In this document: positions 30,365-39,312 of the stretch, piece after piece | Numbering within the stretch: position 1 is the first letter of the stretch | Layout of the letters: every line of letters begins with the position of its first letter | Assembly: GCA_002786165.1 (NCBI GenBank) | Contig: PEQK01000007.1 | Span: 39,069-103,068, forward strand | Length of the DNA stretch: 64,000 nt | Source of the DNA: Legionella sp. | GTDB lineage: Bacteria; Pseudomonadota; Gammaproteobacteria; Legionellales; Legionellaceae | Direction: 5' to 3' | The notes under the pieces: model-generated | The model's input: the letters and a program-made list of their open reading frames with translations, nothing else | What the model was told of the DNA's origin: nothing | Database searches by the model: none | Program-made: the position numbers and the translations under genes

Positions 30365-31476
30365 TAGGTGTGCCGAAAGAAATCAAATCACAGGAATATC
30401 GTGTTGGTCTGGTACCAGCAGGGGTAAGAGACTTAGTACGGATTGGTGCAACTGTATTGGTGCAACAGGATGCAGGGCGCGGTATTCGAATTACCGACGA
30501 TGATTATCGAGCGGCTGGTGCTGAAATTGTGGCATCTGCCGAAGATATTTTTGCGCGATCTGACTTGGTGGTCAAAGTCAAAGAACCGCAACCTGAAGAG
30601 TGTCGACAATTGCGCAAAGGGCAGACTTTATTTACATTTTTACATTTAGCGCCCGATTTACAGCAAATACGTTTGTTGCAAGCGTCAGGTGTTACGGCGA
30701 TTGCTTATGAAACAGTGACGTGTGAGGGAGGGGGGTTACCCTTACTGACACCAATGTCCGAAGTAGCCGGAAGATTAGCCATTCAAGCAGGTGCGCACTG
30801 TCTTGAAATCGCTCAGGGTGGTAAGGGGATGTTATTGGGGGGTGTGCCGGGTGTTGCACCTGCGCATGTTGTTGTGATTGGCGGTGGTGTGGTGGGCACT
30901 CAAGCCATCCAAATTGCTATTGGTATGGGTGCACGAGTAACGGTATTGGATCGGTCTTTATCGCGGCTGCGGGTGTTGGACAGTCAATTTCAAACCCATT
31001 TAACGACCCTATATGCTACTCATGATGCCATCAGCCGAGCAGTTGCAGATGCTGATTTGTTGATTGGTGCAGTTCTGATTCCAGGTGCGACAGCCCCTAA
31101 ATTGGTCAGTGAATCGATGATCAAATCTATGCGTGCAGGTAGTGTGGTGGTAGATGTCGCTATTGATCAGGGCGGCTGTTTTGCTACGAGTCATCCGACT
31201 ACCCATCATGAGCCTACTTTTGTGATTGATAATGTTATCCACTATTGTGTGGCCAATATGCCTGGTTCTGTTCCTATGACATCTACGTTTGCTTTGACCA
31301 ATGCGACTTTACCCTTTGTCATGAATATGGTCACACAAGGTGTCAAAGGCGCTTTATTAGCCGACCCACACCTGCTCAATGGTCTATCTGTACATGCAGG
31401 ACATTTGACGTATGCAGCGGTTGCTGCAGCTGCAAATGATACTTATGTGCCAGCACGGGATGCATTGAATGGTTAA
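30358..31476 (+). CDS. ald: Alanine dehydrogenase
   Basis: NAD-dependent oxidative deamination of L-alanine to pyruvate and ammonia, or the reverse. At 372 residues it has family length. It starts MLIGVPKEIKSQEYRVGL, then VKVKEPQPEECRQLRKGQ with the pyruvate-binding lysine region, LHLAPD, TPMSEVAGRLA near residue 130, and the NAD-binding loop VVIGGGVVGTQAIQIA near 170. The catalytic aspartate falls in DVAIDQGGCFATS near 266, followed by HYCVANMPGSVPMTST. It is part of etfB-etfA-ald-rpiA. Together with peptide uptake and pyruvate dehydrogenase, it suggests alanine is a carbon source. Confidence 0.96.
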   Translation: MLIGVPKEIKSQEYRVGLVPAGVRDLVRIGATVLVQQDAGRGIRITDDDYRAAGAEIVASAEDIFARSDLVVKVKEPQPEECRQLRKGQTLFTFLHLAPDLQQIRLLQASGVTAIAYETVTCEGGGLPLLTPMSEVAGRLAIQAGAHCLEIAQGGKGMLLGGVPGVAPAHVVVIGGGVVGTQAIQIAIGMGARVTVLDRSLSRLRVLDSQFQTHLTTLYATHDAISRAVADADLLIGAVLIPGATAPKLVSESMIKSMRAGSVVVDVAIDQGGCFATSHPTTHHEPTFVIDNVIHYCVANMPGSVPMTSTFALTNATLPFVMNMVTQGVKGALLADPHLLNGLSVHAGHLTYAAVAAAANDTYVPARDALNG

Positions 31477-32149
31477 ACCTACACCCGATTATAAATCCCA
31501 AGTTGCAATGGCAGCCCTAGACTACATAAAAGATCATCAGATCATTGGTGTTGGGACAGGACGGACGGTCAACTGTTTTATTGAGGCGTTGTCTCAACAC
31601 AACCATCGAATTGATGCCTGTGTGGCAAGCTCTATTGAAACTGCTCGTCGTTTAAAAGAGCACGGATTTGTTGTTCTAGAATTGCCTGTTGTGGAACGAG
31701 TTGATATTTATTTTGATGGTGCAGATGAAGTCAATCATCAACATCAAATGATCAAAGGCGGTGGTGGTGCTTTAACGAGAGAAAAAATTCTGGCTACTGC
31801 TGCACAAACATTCGTGTGCATGATTGAATCGCACAAATGGGTCGATCATTTGGGACAATTTCCCATCGCTATTGAAGTATTACCCATGGCCAGAAGTTTG
31901 GCAGCACGCGCTTTGGTGAATTTAGGAGGGGATCCTGTGTATCGCCAAGGGTTTGTCACCGATAACGGTAATATTATTTTGGATGTGTATCATATGGATA
32001 CCGCCCGTTTTTTAGACTTAGAGTTTGAAATAAAGCATATACCGGGTGTGGTAGAAACAGGATTATTCATGCATTGTAAGGCTGATGTAGTATTAAGTGC
32101 AGGACCTTTGGGGGTGGAAACACGGGTTTTGTCTGAGCATACCGCATAG
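31469..32149 (+). CDS. rpiA: Ribose-5-phosphate isomerase A
   Basis: RpiA interconverts ribose 5-phosphate and ribulose 5-phosphate in the non-oxidative pentose phosphate pathway. The 226 residues show VGVGTGRTVNCFIEAL near residue 26, VASSIETARRLKEHG, DGADEVN near 83 with the catalytic aspartate pair, and IKGGGGALTREKILA near 94 with catalytic Glu and Lys; all are intact. It overlaps ald by eight bases and ends the operon, followed by a near-perfect hairpin. Confidence 0.97.
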   Translation: MVKPTPDYKSQVAMAALDYIKDHQIIGVGTGRTVNCFIEALSQHNHRIDACVASSIETARRLKEHGFVVLELPVVERVDIYFDGADEVNHQHQMIKGGGGALTREKILATAAQTFVCMIESHKWVDHLGQFPIAIEVLPMARSLAARALVNLGGDPVYRQGFVTDNGNIILDVYHMDTARFLDLEFEIKHIPGVVETGLFMHCKADVVLSAGPLGVETRVLSEHTA

Positions 32150-32155
32150 ATGAGA

Positions 32156-32187
32156 TTGACGTCTTGCGAAAAATCGCGAGACGTCAA
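32156..32187. terminator. Near-perfect 14-bp hairpin after rpiA
   Basis: The stem TTGACGTCTTGCGA pairs with TCGCGAGACGTCAA around an AAAA loop, with one wobble pair. It lies between convergent rpiA and the heptad-repeat gene and could end transcription from both sides, though the T-run on the plus strand is about 20 bases away, inside the facing gene. Confidence 0.5.
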
Positions 32188-32197
32188 TGACGCTGAT

Positions 32198-32482
32198 TTA
32201 ATTGCTTTTTTTAGATTTGTTCGTGCCAAGAAAATCTTGAGTTCCTTTTTCAATCGTATTAATGCCTTTTTTAGTGGCTTGTCCTACGCCTTCTGCTGCA
32301 CCTTTGATTGCGTTTCCAGTGCCTTTTAGGACATTTTCAGTACCTTTTACTGCGCCATTCGCAACATCTTCAGCACCTTGAGTGATTTGATTGGTTGCAG
32401 ATTGTCCGGCAAAACTTTGAGTGTTCACGCAAAGACAAGCGGCACTCAACACAAAAGCAGACAAAGTCATAAATTGTTTCAT
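32198..32482 (-). CDS. Small secreted protein with KG-heptad repeats
   Basis: From ATG 32482 (AAGGAG six bases upstream) the precursor has 94 residues. A Sec signal peptide (MKQFMTLSAFVLSAACL, then QSFAG as likely cleavage site) leaves a mature part of about 70 residues. That part is built from seven-residue repeats beginning KG: KGTENVL, KGTGNAI, KGAAEGV, KGINTIE and KGTQDFL, preceded by QGAEDVA. This would form a basic amphipathic helix, as in LEA-like or apolipoprotein-like proteins. The tail is NKSKKSN. Function is unknown. It is monocistronic, downstream of tatC on the same strand. Confidence 0.8.
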   Translation of the reverse strand: MKQFMTLSAFVLSAACLCVNTQSFAGQSATNQITQGAEDVANGAVKGTENVLKGTGNAIKGAAEGVGQATKKGINTIEKGTQDFLGTNKSKKSN

Positions 32483-32560
32483 CGAAAACTCCTTGTAAAT
32501 TTTCTGGGTCAGTAATAAAGAAATAGCCAATTCATACTCTAATATAGGTTGCATGAATGA

Positions 32561-33274
32561 TCAACTGCTACTTGGCTTAATCAAAATACGGGACAAACAA
32601 ATCCCTGATTCATATAACCCCCATAATGGAACCGCTAGAAGAATTTGCGATAAGACATCTGGTGGCGTGAGTAACATGCCTAACGTAAACGCTGCTACGA
32701 TGATGTAAGGACGTGCGGCAATTAAATGAGATATCTGGATCATTTGAATTTGAATGAGCACCATACAGAGCAAAGGAATTTGAAAGCTCAGTCCAAAAAT
32801 GATCATCATCCAAGTAATAAAGCTCGCAGCGGATCCCATGTCGGGTAAAAATAATACGTCTTTAGGAAGAGCATGGATAATACATTGAAACATAAAGGGC
32901 AAAATCAAAAAATAACAAAATAAATTTCCTAATACAAATAACCCTATACTTAGACCCAAAACAAATTGTATTTTTTTTTGCTCCGAGCGATATAACGCGG
33001 GTGACGCAAAGCGCCATAGATGAAATAATCCATAAGGTATCGTGCACAATAATGCTAGGTTTGTTGCCATGCATAAGGGTGTGAGGAGTGGTGTGGCAAT
33101 TTGTGTCGCGATCAAATGAGTGCTTTTGGGTAAAACACGCTGCAGTGGCAACATGTACCAATAAAATAAGGGTGTAGAGAAACAAAAGAATGCAGCAAAT
33201 AATACGCCAAATACACCAAACGTATTGAGTAAACGTTTGCGTAATTCAATCAAAAATTTAATGGAATTAGTCAT
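32561..33274 (-). CDS. tatC: Sec-independent translocase subunit TatC
   Basis: TatC is the receptor for twin-arginine signal peptides in the inner membrane. The 237-residue protein has six hydrophobic segments. The N-terminal FLIELRKRLLN matches the conserved cytoplasmic start of the family, and WRFASPALYRSEQKK holds the conserved loop glutamate. LLTPPDVLSQILLAVPLWGLYE, near residue 200, is also typical. No tatA or tatB lies next to it. In Legionella, as I recall, tatC is likewise apart from tatAB. A 386-bp gap lies upstream. Confidence 0.93.
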   Translation of the reverse strand: MTNSIKFLIELRKRLLNTFGVFGVLFAAFFCFSTPLFYWYMLPLQRVLPKSTHLIATQIATPLLTPLCMATNLALLCTIPYGLFHLWRFASPALYRSEQKKIQFVLGLSIGLFVLGNLFCYFLILPFMFQCIIHALPKDVLFLPDMGSAASFITWMMIIFGLSFQIPLLCMVLIQIQMIQISHLIAARPYIIVAAFTLGMLLTPPDVLSQILLAVPLWGLYESGICLSRILIKPSSS

Positions 33275-33660
33275 GGTTGCCTCGAATCGGTTTTAGATGA
33301 CTTCGCTCATGCCGCAAAGACGATTAGACTTTTACAAAAAACCTACATTCAAAAATTTTCTGACGTAATATATCATGTTTGTTTAAGACTCGTACATCTG
33401 CCATCTACACTCACACATGATCCATGATCTCGTAGACAAGCTGGCACATAGAGTGGAATGAGAATATTACGCCAGAGTTGAAAGATAACTCGGTTTTTAG
33501 ACCAGGTTTTTTTCAAATATTCAAAAATAGTATGCGGTGTAAGGTGAGTTTTTACGCTGATTATTTTAGATTTTGTGTTATCATAATCGGATTATTTTGT
33601 AAGTCTCATGAGTGAAACAATCGCGTCCTGAGTGTTAAATCAGTTAAGAGGAATCCATTT
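33275..33660. other. Gene-free intergenic region between tatC and the antiporter
   Basis: This 386-bp AT-rich gap separates divergent tatC and the CPA2 antiporter gene. I found no reading frame with a credible start, no RNA gene and no repeat. GTTATCATAATCGG around 33580 could supply a -10 element for the antiporter. AAGAGG just before 33661 is its ribosome site. Confidence 0.6.
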
Positions 33661-34830
33661 ATGGAACAAGGTGCTGTATTTTATACTATGTTTTTGATTT
33701 TTTCCGGTGCCGCTGTTTTCTCCACGATTGTGCTTTATACCCGTCAGTCTTTATTGGTAGCGTATATTCTACTAGGAGCCGCTTTAGGTCCTTGGGGTTT
33801 AAAATGGATCTCTGATTTGGGGACTGTGAATGACGTTGGTGATGTGGGTATCATTTTCCTTTTGTTTTTATTAGGCCTGCATTTACAACCACAGAATTTA
33901 TTGCATATGTTAAAAAAGGTGACTTGGATTGCTGCGTCCAGTTCGTTGCTTTTTGCTGTGATCGCTTATTTTATTGGGCGTTGGTTCGGATTAACCCAAA
34001 TAGAAAGCATGATTTTAGGCGCTGCCATGATGTTTTCAAGTACCATCATTGGATTAAAACTGTTGCCAACAACCATTTTGCATCATCAACATACGGGTGA
34101 AGTGATGATCTCGGTCTTATTGATGCAAGACATTATTGCGATTATTGTGCTTATTTCTATCAATGGCGCACAAGATGGTTCATTTCACTGGCATGATTGG
34201 TTATTGATTTTGATATCGCTCCCCTTATTGATATTGTTTGCTTTTGTATTTGAACGCTATGTCCTGGTTAAGTTATTAGCAAGATTCGATCGAACCCAAG
34301 AATATGTATTTCTCTTATCGATTGGCTGGTGTTTGGGCATGGCGCTGTTCGCTGAAAAAATTGGAGTGTCTAGAGAAGTAGGTGCTTTTATTGGTGGGGT
34401 TGCTTTGGCATCTAGCCCTATCTCGTTGTTTATTGCGGAAAGCTTAAAACCTTTGAGAGATTTTTTCTTGGTGATGTTTTTCTTTTCTGTTGGAGCAACG
34501 TTTAATTTCTCCTATGTATCGCAAGTTGTGATCCCTGCGTTGATGTTAGCGGGATTGATGTTGGTGGTTAAACCGGTTTGTTTTCATTTTTTATTGATGA
34601 AAGCAGGCGAAAAGAAATCAGTAGCCAAAGAAGTCGGGCTTCGTTTGGGTCAAGCCAGTGAGTTTTCGCTATTGTTAGCCACTATTGGTTTAAGTACCAA
34701 AGTCATTTCTGAAGTGGCCTCTAATTTAATTCAAGCTACCACGATATTAACTTTCATTGTGTCCTCCTATTTGGTTGTATTAAAATACCCGACACCTATG
34801 TCTTTGTCTGACAATCTGAGAAAAGATTAA
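33661..34830 (+). CDS. CPA2-family cation:proton antiporter, membrane domain only
   Basis: The 389-residue protein has about twelve membrane segments. It shows hallmarks of Kef/NhaS3-type antiporters: GDVGIIFLLFLLGLHL near residue 62, AAMMFSSTIIGLKLL near 123, VLLMQDIIAIIVLI near 158 with the aspartate of the ion site, and GAFIGGVALASSP near 242. Unlike KefB/KefC it stops right after the membrane domain and lacks the RCK/TrkA-N nucleotide-binding domain, so gating by glutathione adducts is unlikely. A role in K+ or Na+ and pH homeostasis is inferred. It ends one base into the next start (TAATG). Confidence 0.9.
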   Translation: MEQGAVFYTMFLIFSGAAVFSTIVLYTRQSLLVAYILLGAALGPWGLKWISDLGTVNDVGDVGIIFLLFLLGLHLQPQNLLHMLKKVTWIAASSSLLFAVIAYFIGRWFGLTQIESMILGAAMMFSSTIIGLKLLPTTILHHQHTGEVMISVLLMQDIIAIIVLISINGAQDGSFHWHDWLLILISLPLLILFAFVFERYVLVKLLARFDRTQEYVFLLSIGWCLGMALFAEKIGVSREVGAFIGGVALASSPISLFIAESLKPLRDFFLVMFFFSVGATFNFSYVSQVVIPALMLAGLMLVVKPVCFHFLLMKAGEKKSVAKEVGLRLGQASEFSLLLATIGLSTKVISEVASNLIQATTILTFIVSSYLVVLKYPTPMSLSDNLRKD

Positions 34831-35231
34831 TGCCAAATTTAAACAATGCTTTAAAAGTAATTTGTGTGGGTTTAAGCCTGCTTATGATGAGCGCATGTTC
34901 TTATTATCATCATGAACGACAGGTCGTTGCCCAAAAGAAAACGTGTTACGCGAATTGCGTTAAAAAATGCAAACATTGCTTAGATGTCTGTGATCAAAAC
35001 ACGACCGTATGCCAAGCCAAGGCGGATGCCATGGCTGCTGTGCATTTTAGTCAATATCGCCATCAACAAAATGTGCAAGGCGAGTTGACAATGGCAGAAT
35101 TGAAGTCATTTCGCGATCCTTTGGCGTGTTTGAAAACCACTTGTGATTGTGTGCAAGATAAGAGAGTGTGCCAGCAATCTTGTGATGGTAAAGTATATAA
35201 ACGCATGCAGAGTGCGATGCGTTCTCATTAA
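34830..35231 (+). CDS. Cysteine-rich lipoprotein, unknown function
   Basis: This 133-residue precursor has a signal peptide ending in lipobox LMMSAC (Cys23), so it should be a lipid-anchored envelope protein. The mature part has many cysteines in two clusters, CYANCVKKCKHCLDVC near residue 39 and CLKTTCDCVQDKRVCQQSC near 104. They are spaced CxxxC-like in helical hairpin fashion, suggesting several disulfide bonds or metal binding. I do not recognise a family. The ATG overlaps the antiporter stop, so the two are co-translated; a shared envelope role is possible. Confidence 0.82.
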   Translation: MPNLNNALKVICVGLSLLMMSACSYYHHERQVVAQKKTCYANCVKKCKHCLDVCDQNTTVCQAKADAMAAVHFSQYRHQQNVQGELTMAELKSFRDPLACLKTTCDCVQDKRVCQQSCDGKVYKRMQSAMRSH

Positions 35232-35272
35232 TGTAATTTGTGATTTTTAGCTTTATAAAGTAAGGATTTTTC

Positions 35273-37936
35273 ATGGTAAACGAAACAAAAAAAGACATTG
35301 ATCCTATTGAAACCCAAGAATGGTTGGACGCGCTGTCTGACGTGGTAGCCTTTGATGGATCAGAGCGTGCTTCTTTTTTGCTTCAAGCGCTTCTCGAACA
35401 CGCAAATAAAGAAGGCTTGTCTGGTGCATTGCCTGTGACCACGCCATATCGCAATACGATCAACCCAGAGGACGAAAAAGAAATACCCTCCGATGAAGGT
35501 ATGGCTGCGCGTGTTGCGGCACTTATTCGTTGGAATGCGGTAGCCATGGTGTTACGCGCTGGACGATATGCTCCCGAATTAGGTGGCCACATTGCTACCT
35601 ATGCATCTTCTGCGACGTTGTATGAAGTTGGATTTAATCATTACTTCAGAGCTGCCAATGAAAAACATCTTGGCGATTTGTTGTATATTCAAGGCCATTC
35701 ATCTCCTGGTATTTATGCAAGGGCTTTTTTAGAAGGCAGATTGTCTGCTGCACAATTAGATAAATTTAGACAGGAAGTTGAAGTAGATGGTTTGTCGTCT
35801 TACCCGCATCCATGGCTGATGGGCGATTTTTGGCAATTTCCAACAGTTTCTATGGGATTAGGGCCTTTGCAAGCGATTTACCAAGCCAGATTTTTAAAAT
35901 ACCTAGAGAATCGTGGTTTGATTAAAGAAGAGGGCCGTAAAGTTTGGGCCTTTTTAGGCGATGGTGAAACGGATGAGCCAGAATCTTTGGGCGCATTAGC
36001 GATTGCTGCTCGCGAAAAATTAGACAATCTGATTTTTGTGATCAATTGTAATTTGCAACGTTTGGACGGTCCTGTTCGCGGTAATAGCAAAGTGATTCAA
36101 GAATTAGAAGGCGTATTTCGGGGCGCAGGTTGGTCTGTCATCAAAGTGGTATGGGGCGGACGTTGGGATGAATTATTAGCCCAAGACCACGATGGTTTAT
36201 TACAAAAAAGAATGAATGAATGTATCGATGGTGAATATCAAAGTTATAAAGCCAAAGATGGTGCTTTTGTGCGTGAAAAATTCTTTGGTGCTTATCCTGA
36301 ATTGAAGAAAAGGGTTGAACATTTAACGGATGACGAGATTTGGCATTTGAACCGTGGTGGTCATGATTCACAAAAAATTTATGCTGCTTATGCCAAAGCA
36401 ACCGCGCATCGTGGAAGTCCTACCGTGGTTTTAGCTAAAACAGTGAAGGGCTATGGAATGGGTGCTGCTGGTGAAGGTATGAACATCACTCATCAACAAA
36501 AAAAGATGAGTACCGAACAAGTACGCGCATTTCGTGATAGGTTCGATATTCCTATTCCTGATGATCAAATCGAAGAAATTCCTTTTTATCGTCCAGATGA
36601 TAACAGCCCAGAAATTCGTTACTTAAAAAAACAACGTGAGAATTTGGGTGGCTATTTGCCCGCTCGGTCACACGCCTGCGATACGTTAAAGATTCCTGAT
36701 TTAAGTGCTTTTGCCAGCGTTACTCATAATTTAGGCACTCGTGAAATCTCAACGACAATGGCTTTTGTAAGAATTTTATCGACGCTTCTGAAAGACAAAG
36801 CACTTTCGGACAGAATTGTACCGATTGTGCCGGATGAATGTCGAACGTTTGGTATGGAAGGATTGTTTCGACAAATAGGGATTTATTCTCCTGTAGGGCA
36901 GTTATATACCCCTGTCGATCATGAACAAGTCATGTATTATCGTGAAGCCAAAGATGGACAAATTTTAGAAGAAGGCATCAACGAAGCAGGCGCATTTTGC
37001 TCATGGATTGCTGCTGCAACATCGTACAGTTCTAACAAACTGGCCATGATTCCTTTCTATATCTATTATTCAATGTTTGGATTTCAGCGTATTGGCGATT
37101 TGGCCTGGGCTGCTGGAGATATCCAAGCACGTGGTTTCCTTTTAGGCGGTACAGCGGGTCGCACCACCTTAGCAGGCGAAGGCTTACAGCATCAAGATGG
37201 CCATAGCTTCTTAATGGCTGCAACTATTCCAAATTGTGTTGCTTATGATCCCTGCTTTGCGTATGAATTGACTGTTATCATTCATGATGGTTTAAAACGA
37301 ATGTACGAACAGCAAGAAAATATTTTCTATTATATTGCTGTGATGAATGAAAACTACACTCATCCTGATATGCCAGAAGGTTCAGAAGAAGGCATTATTA
37401 AAGGGATGTATTTGTTGCAAGAAGCGAAGAAGACACACAAGCATCATGTGCAATTGCTGGGTGGTGGTACTATTTTACGTGAAGTGATAGCGGCAGCTGA
37501 ATTATTGGAAACAGATTTTTCTGTGTCGGTAGATATCTGGTCAGTGACCAGTTTTAATGAATTACGACGAGAAGGTCTAGCGGTTGAGCGTGATAATCGC
37601 ATGCATCCTGAAGCAACCCCCAAAGTACCTTATGTGACGACGTGCTTGAATCAGCGCAAAGGCCCTGTGATTGCTGCAACGGATTATATGCGTTTGTACG
37701 CTGATCAAATTAGACCTTTTTTGTCGAATGATTATGTGACTTTAGGAACAGACGGTTATGGACGAAGCGACACGCGTCAACAATTGCGACATTTCTTTGA
37801 AGTGGATGCAAAATATATTGCGGTAACGGCATTGTATGCTTTGGCTTCCCAGGGTGAAATTGAATCATCTATCGTGACCAAAGCCATGAAAAAATACGGG
37901 ATTGATCCGGAAAAATTAGATCCTGTGACACATTAA
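35273..37936 (+). CDS. aceE: Pyruvate dehydrogenase E1 component
   Basis: AceE is the thiamine-diphosphate enzyme that decarboxylates pyruvate and loads the acetyl group onto the lipoyl domain of AceF. The 887-residue homodimeric type carries GHIATYASSATLYEVGFNH near residue 104, the ThDP motif GDGETDEPESLGAL near 228 ending in NCNLQRLDGPVRGN, and the C-terminal transketolase-like domains with ATDYMRLYADQI near 800. Length equals that of E. coli. AAGGA is six bases before the ATG. It heads the aceE-aceF-lpdA operon; no PdhR regulator gene is next to it. Confidence 0.98.
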   Translation: MVNETKKDIDPIETQEWLDALSDVVAFDGSERASFLLQALLEHANKEGLSGALPVTTPYRNTINPEDEKEIPSDEGMAARVAALIRWNAVAMVLRAGRYAPELGGHIATYASSATLYEVGFNHYFRAANEKHLGDLLYIQGHSSPGIYARAFLEGRLSAAQLDKFRQEVEVDGLSSYPHPWLMGDFWQFPTVSMGLGPLQAIYQARFLKYLENRGLIKEEGRKVWAFLGDGETDEPESLGALAIAAREKLDNLIFVINCNLQRLDGPVRGNSKVIQELEGVFRGAGWSVIKVVWGGRWDELLAQDHDGLLQKRMNECIDGEYQSYKAKDGAFVREKFFGAYPELKKRVEHLTDDEIWHLNRGGHDSQKIYAAYAKATAHRGSPTVVLAKTVKGYGMGAAGEGMNITHQQKKMSTEQVRAFRDRFDIPIPDDQIEEIPFYRPDDNSPEIRYLKKQRENLGGYLPARSHACDTLKIPDLSAFASVTHNLGTREISTTMAFVRILSTLLKDKALSDRIVPIVPDECRTFGMEGLFRQIGIYSPVGQLYTPVDHEQVMYYREAKDGQILEEGINEAGAFCSWIAAATSYSSNKLAMIPFYIYYSMFGFQRIGDLAWAAGDIQARGFLLGGTAGRTTLAGEGLQHQDGHSFLMAATIPNCVAYDPCFAYELTVIIHDGLKRMYEQQENIFYYIAVMNENYTHPDMPEGSEEGIIKGMYLLQEAKKTHKHHVQLLGGGTILREVIAAAELLETDFSVSVDIWSVTSFNELRREGLAVERDNRMHPEATPKVPYVTTCLNQRKGPVIAATDYMRLYADQIRPFLSNDYVTLGTDGYGRSDTRQQLRHFFEVDAKYIAVTALYALASQGEIESSIVTKAMKKYGIDPEKLDPVTH

Positions 37937-37960
37937 GATCCATTGATTAAAGAGGAATAT

Positions 37961-39244
37961 ATGGAACAAAAGCAAAATATTGTTGTGCCAGATATTGGCG
38001 GCGCTTCGGATGTCGATGTGATTGAACTTTTGGTGAAAGCCGGAGATCGCATTGAATTAGAAACCCCATTGGTGACCTTAGAATCTGATAAAGCGACGAT
38101 GGAAATTCCATCTCCCAAAGCAGGCATCGTATCTTCTTTGGCGATTCAAGTAGGTGATAAGGTGTCCGAAGGGGATTTGATCCTGATCATGACCTTAGAC
38201 GAATCTTCTGAAGCTGATGCAGAAGCGCCTCAAACAGAAACAACGTCTAAAGCAGCAGAACCTGTAAAGATGCCTGAAAAAGAAGAGGAAGAACCCGTTT
38301 CATCCCAGGCTCAAAGCAAATCGGACAATCTAAATGTTGATTCAGACACTAAAATTGCAGCGGGTCCTGCAACCAGACGTTTGGCCAGAACATTAGGCAT
38401 TGATTTGGCTGATATCATTGGTACTGGGCGCAAAGATAGAATCAATAGAGAAGATGTGGAACACTATGTGAAGCAACGCTTAGCGCACTCTGGAAGCGGC
38501 GCTTCTATGTCGATGCCTCGTGCGAAATCGATTGATTTTACTAAGTTTGGTGAGATTGAAACCAAACCATTGTCCAAAATCAAACGTTTGACAGGTGTTA
38601 ATGTGCACCAAGCATGGGTTACTATTCCGCAAGTGACGCAATTTGATCATGCAGATATTACTGATTTAGAAGCCTTTCGAAAAGCTGAATTATCTCAAGC
38701 TGATGCACAAGGTTACAAGTTAACTCTGGTTGCTTTTGTCTGTAAAGTGGTCAGTAACGCTTTGGCAAAATTTCCACAATTCAATAGTTCTTTGGATGAA
38801 ACTGGGGACAATTTAATCTATAAAAAATATTGCCATATTGGTATTGCTGCTGAAACCCCTAATGGATTAGTCGTCCCTGTGATCAAAGATGTGAATCACA
38901 AATCAGTGTCTGAAATTGCTCGCGATTTAGGGCATTTAAGTTCCAAAGCGCGTGATAAAGGGTTAGCACCTGCGGACATGAGTGGAGGTTGTTTTACAAT
39001 TTCTAGCTTGGGTGGCATTGGTGGTACAGCTTTTACACCGATTGTGAATCCGCCGGAAGTGGCTATTTTGGGATTATCACGATCTGCTATGCAACCTATA
39101 TACCAAAATGGACAATTCGTACCTCGTTTGATGCTGCCTTTATCTCTAACGTACGATCATCGTGTGATTGATGGTGCTGAAGCTGCTCGTTTCACTCGAT
39201 ATTTGAGTGAAAGTTTAAGCGATATACGAAAAATTTTACTTTAA
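37961..39244 (+). CDS. aceF: Pyruvate dehydrogenase E2, dihydrolipoamide acetyltransferase
   Basis: AceF forms the core of the complex and moves acetyl groups to CoA. From ATG 37961 (AGAGGA upstream) it has 427 residues. There is a single lipoyl domain with the modified lysine in ESDKATME near residue 43, then an acidic Glu/Ala linker, a peripheral-subunit-binding domain (GPATRRLARTLGIDLADI, near 137), and the catalytic domain with YDHRVIDGAEAARF near 398 (His and Asp intact). E. coli has three lipoyl domains, so this is the short form. Confidence 0.97.
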   Translation: MEQKQNIVVPDIGGASDVDVIELLVKAGDRIELETPLVTLESDKATMEIPSPKAGIVSSLAIQVGDKVSEGDLILIMTLDESSEADAEAPQTETTSKAAEPVKMPEKEEEEPVSSQAQSKSDNLNVDSDTKIAAGPATRRLARTLGIDLADIIGTGRKDRINREDVEHYVKQRLAHSGSGASMSMPRAKSIDFTKFGEIETKPLSKIKRLTGVNVHQAWVTIPQVTQFDHADITDLEAFRKAELSQADAQGYKLTLVAFVCKVVSNALAKFPQFNSSLDETGDNLIYKKYCHIGIAAETPNGLVVPVIKDVNHKSVSEIARDLGHLSSKARDKGLAPADMSGGCFTISSLGGIGGTAFTPIVNPPEVAILGLSRSAMQPIYQNGQFVPRLMLPLSLTYDHRVIDGAEAARFTRYLSESLSDIRKILL

Positions 39245-39312
39245 TGTGACCGCGCGATTGACCTTATGACAGGGGCAATCGCCTAAAAATTGATTTTTTG
39301 GAGTTTTTCTTT

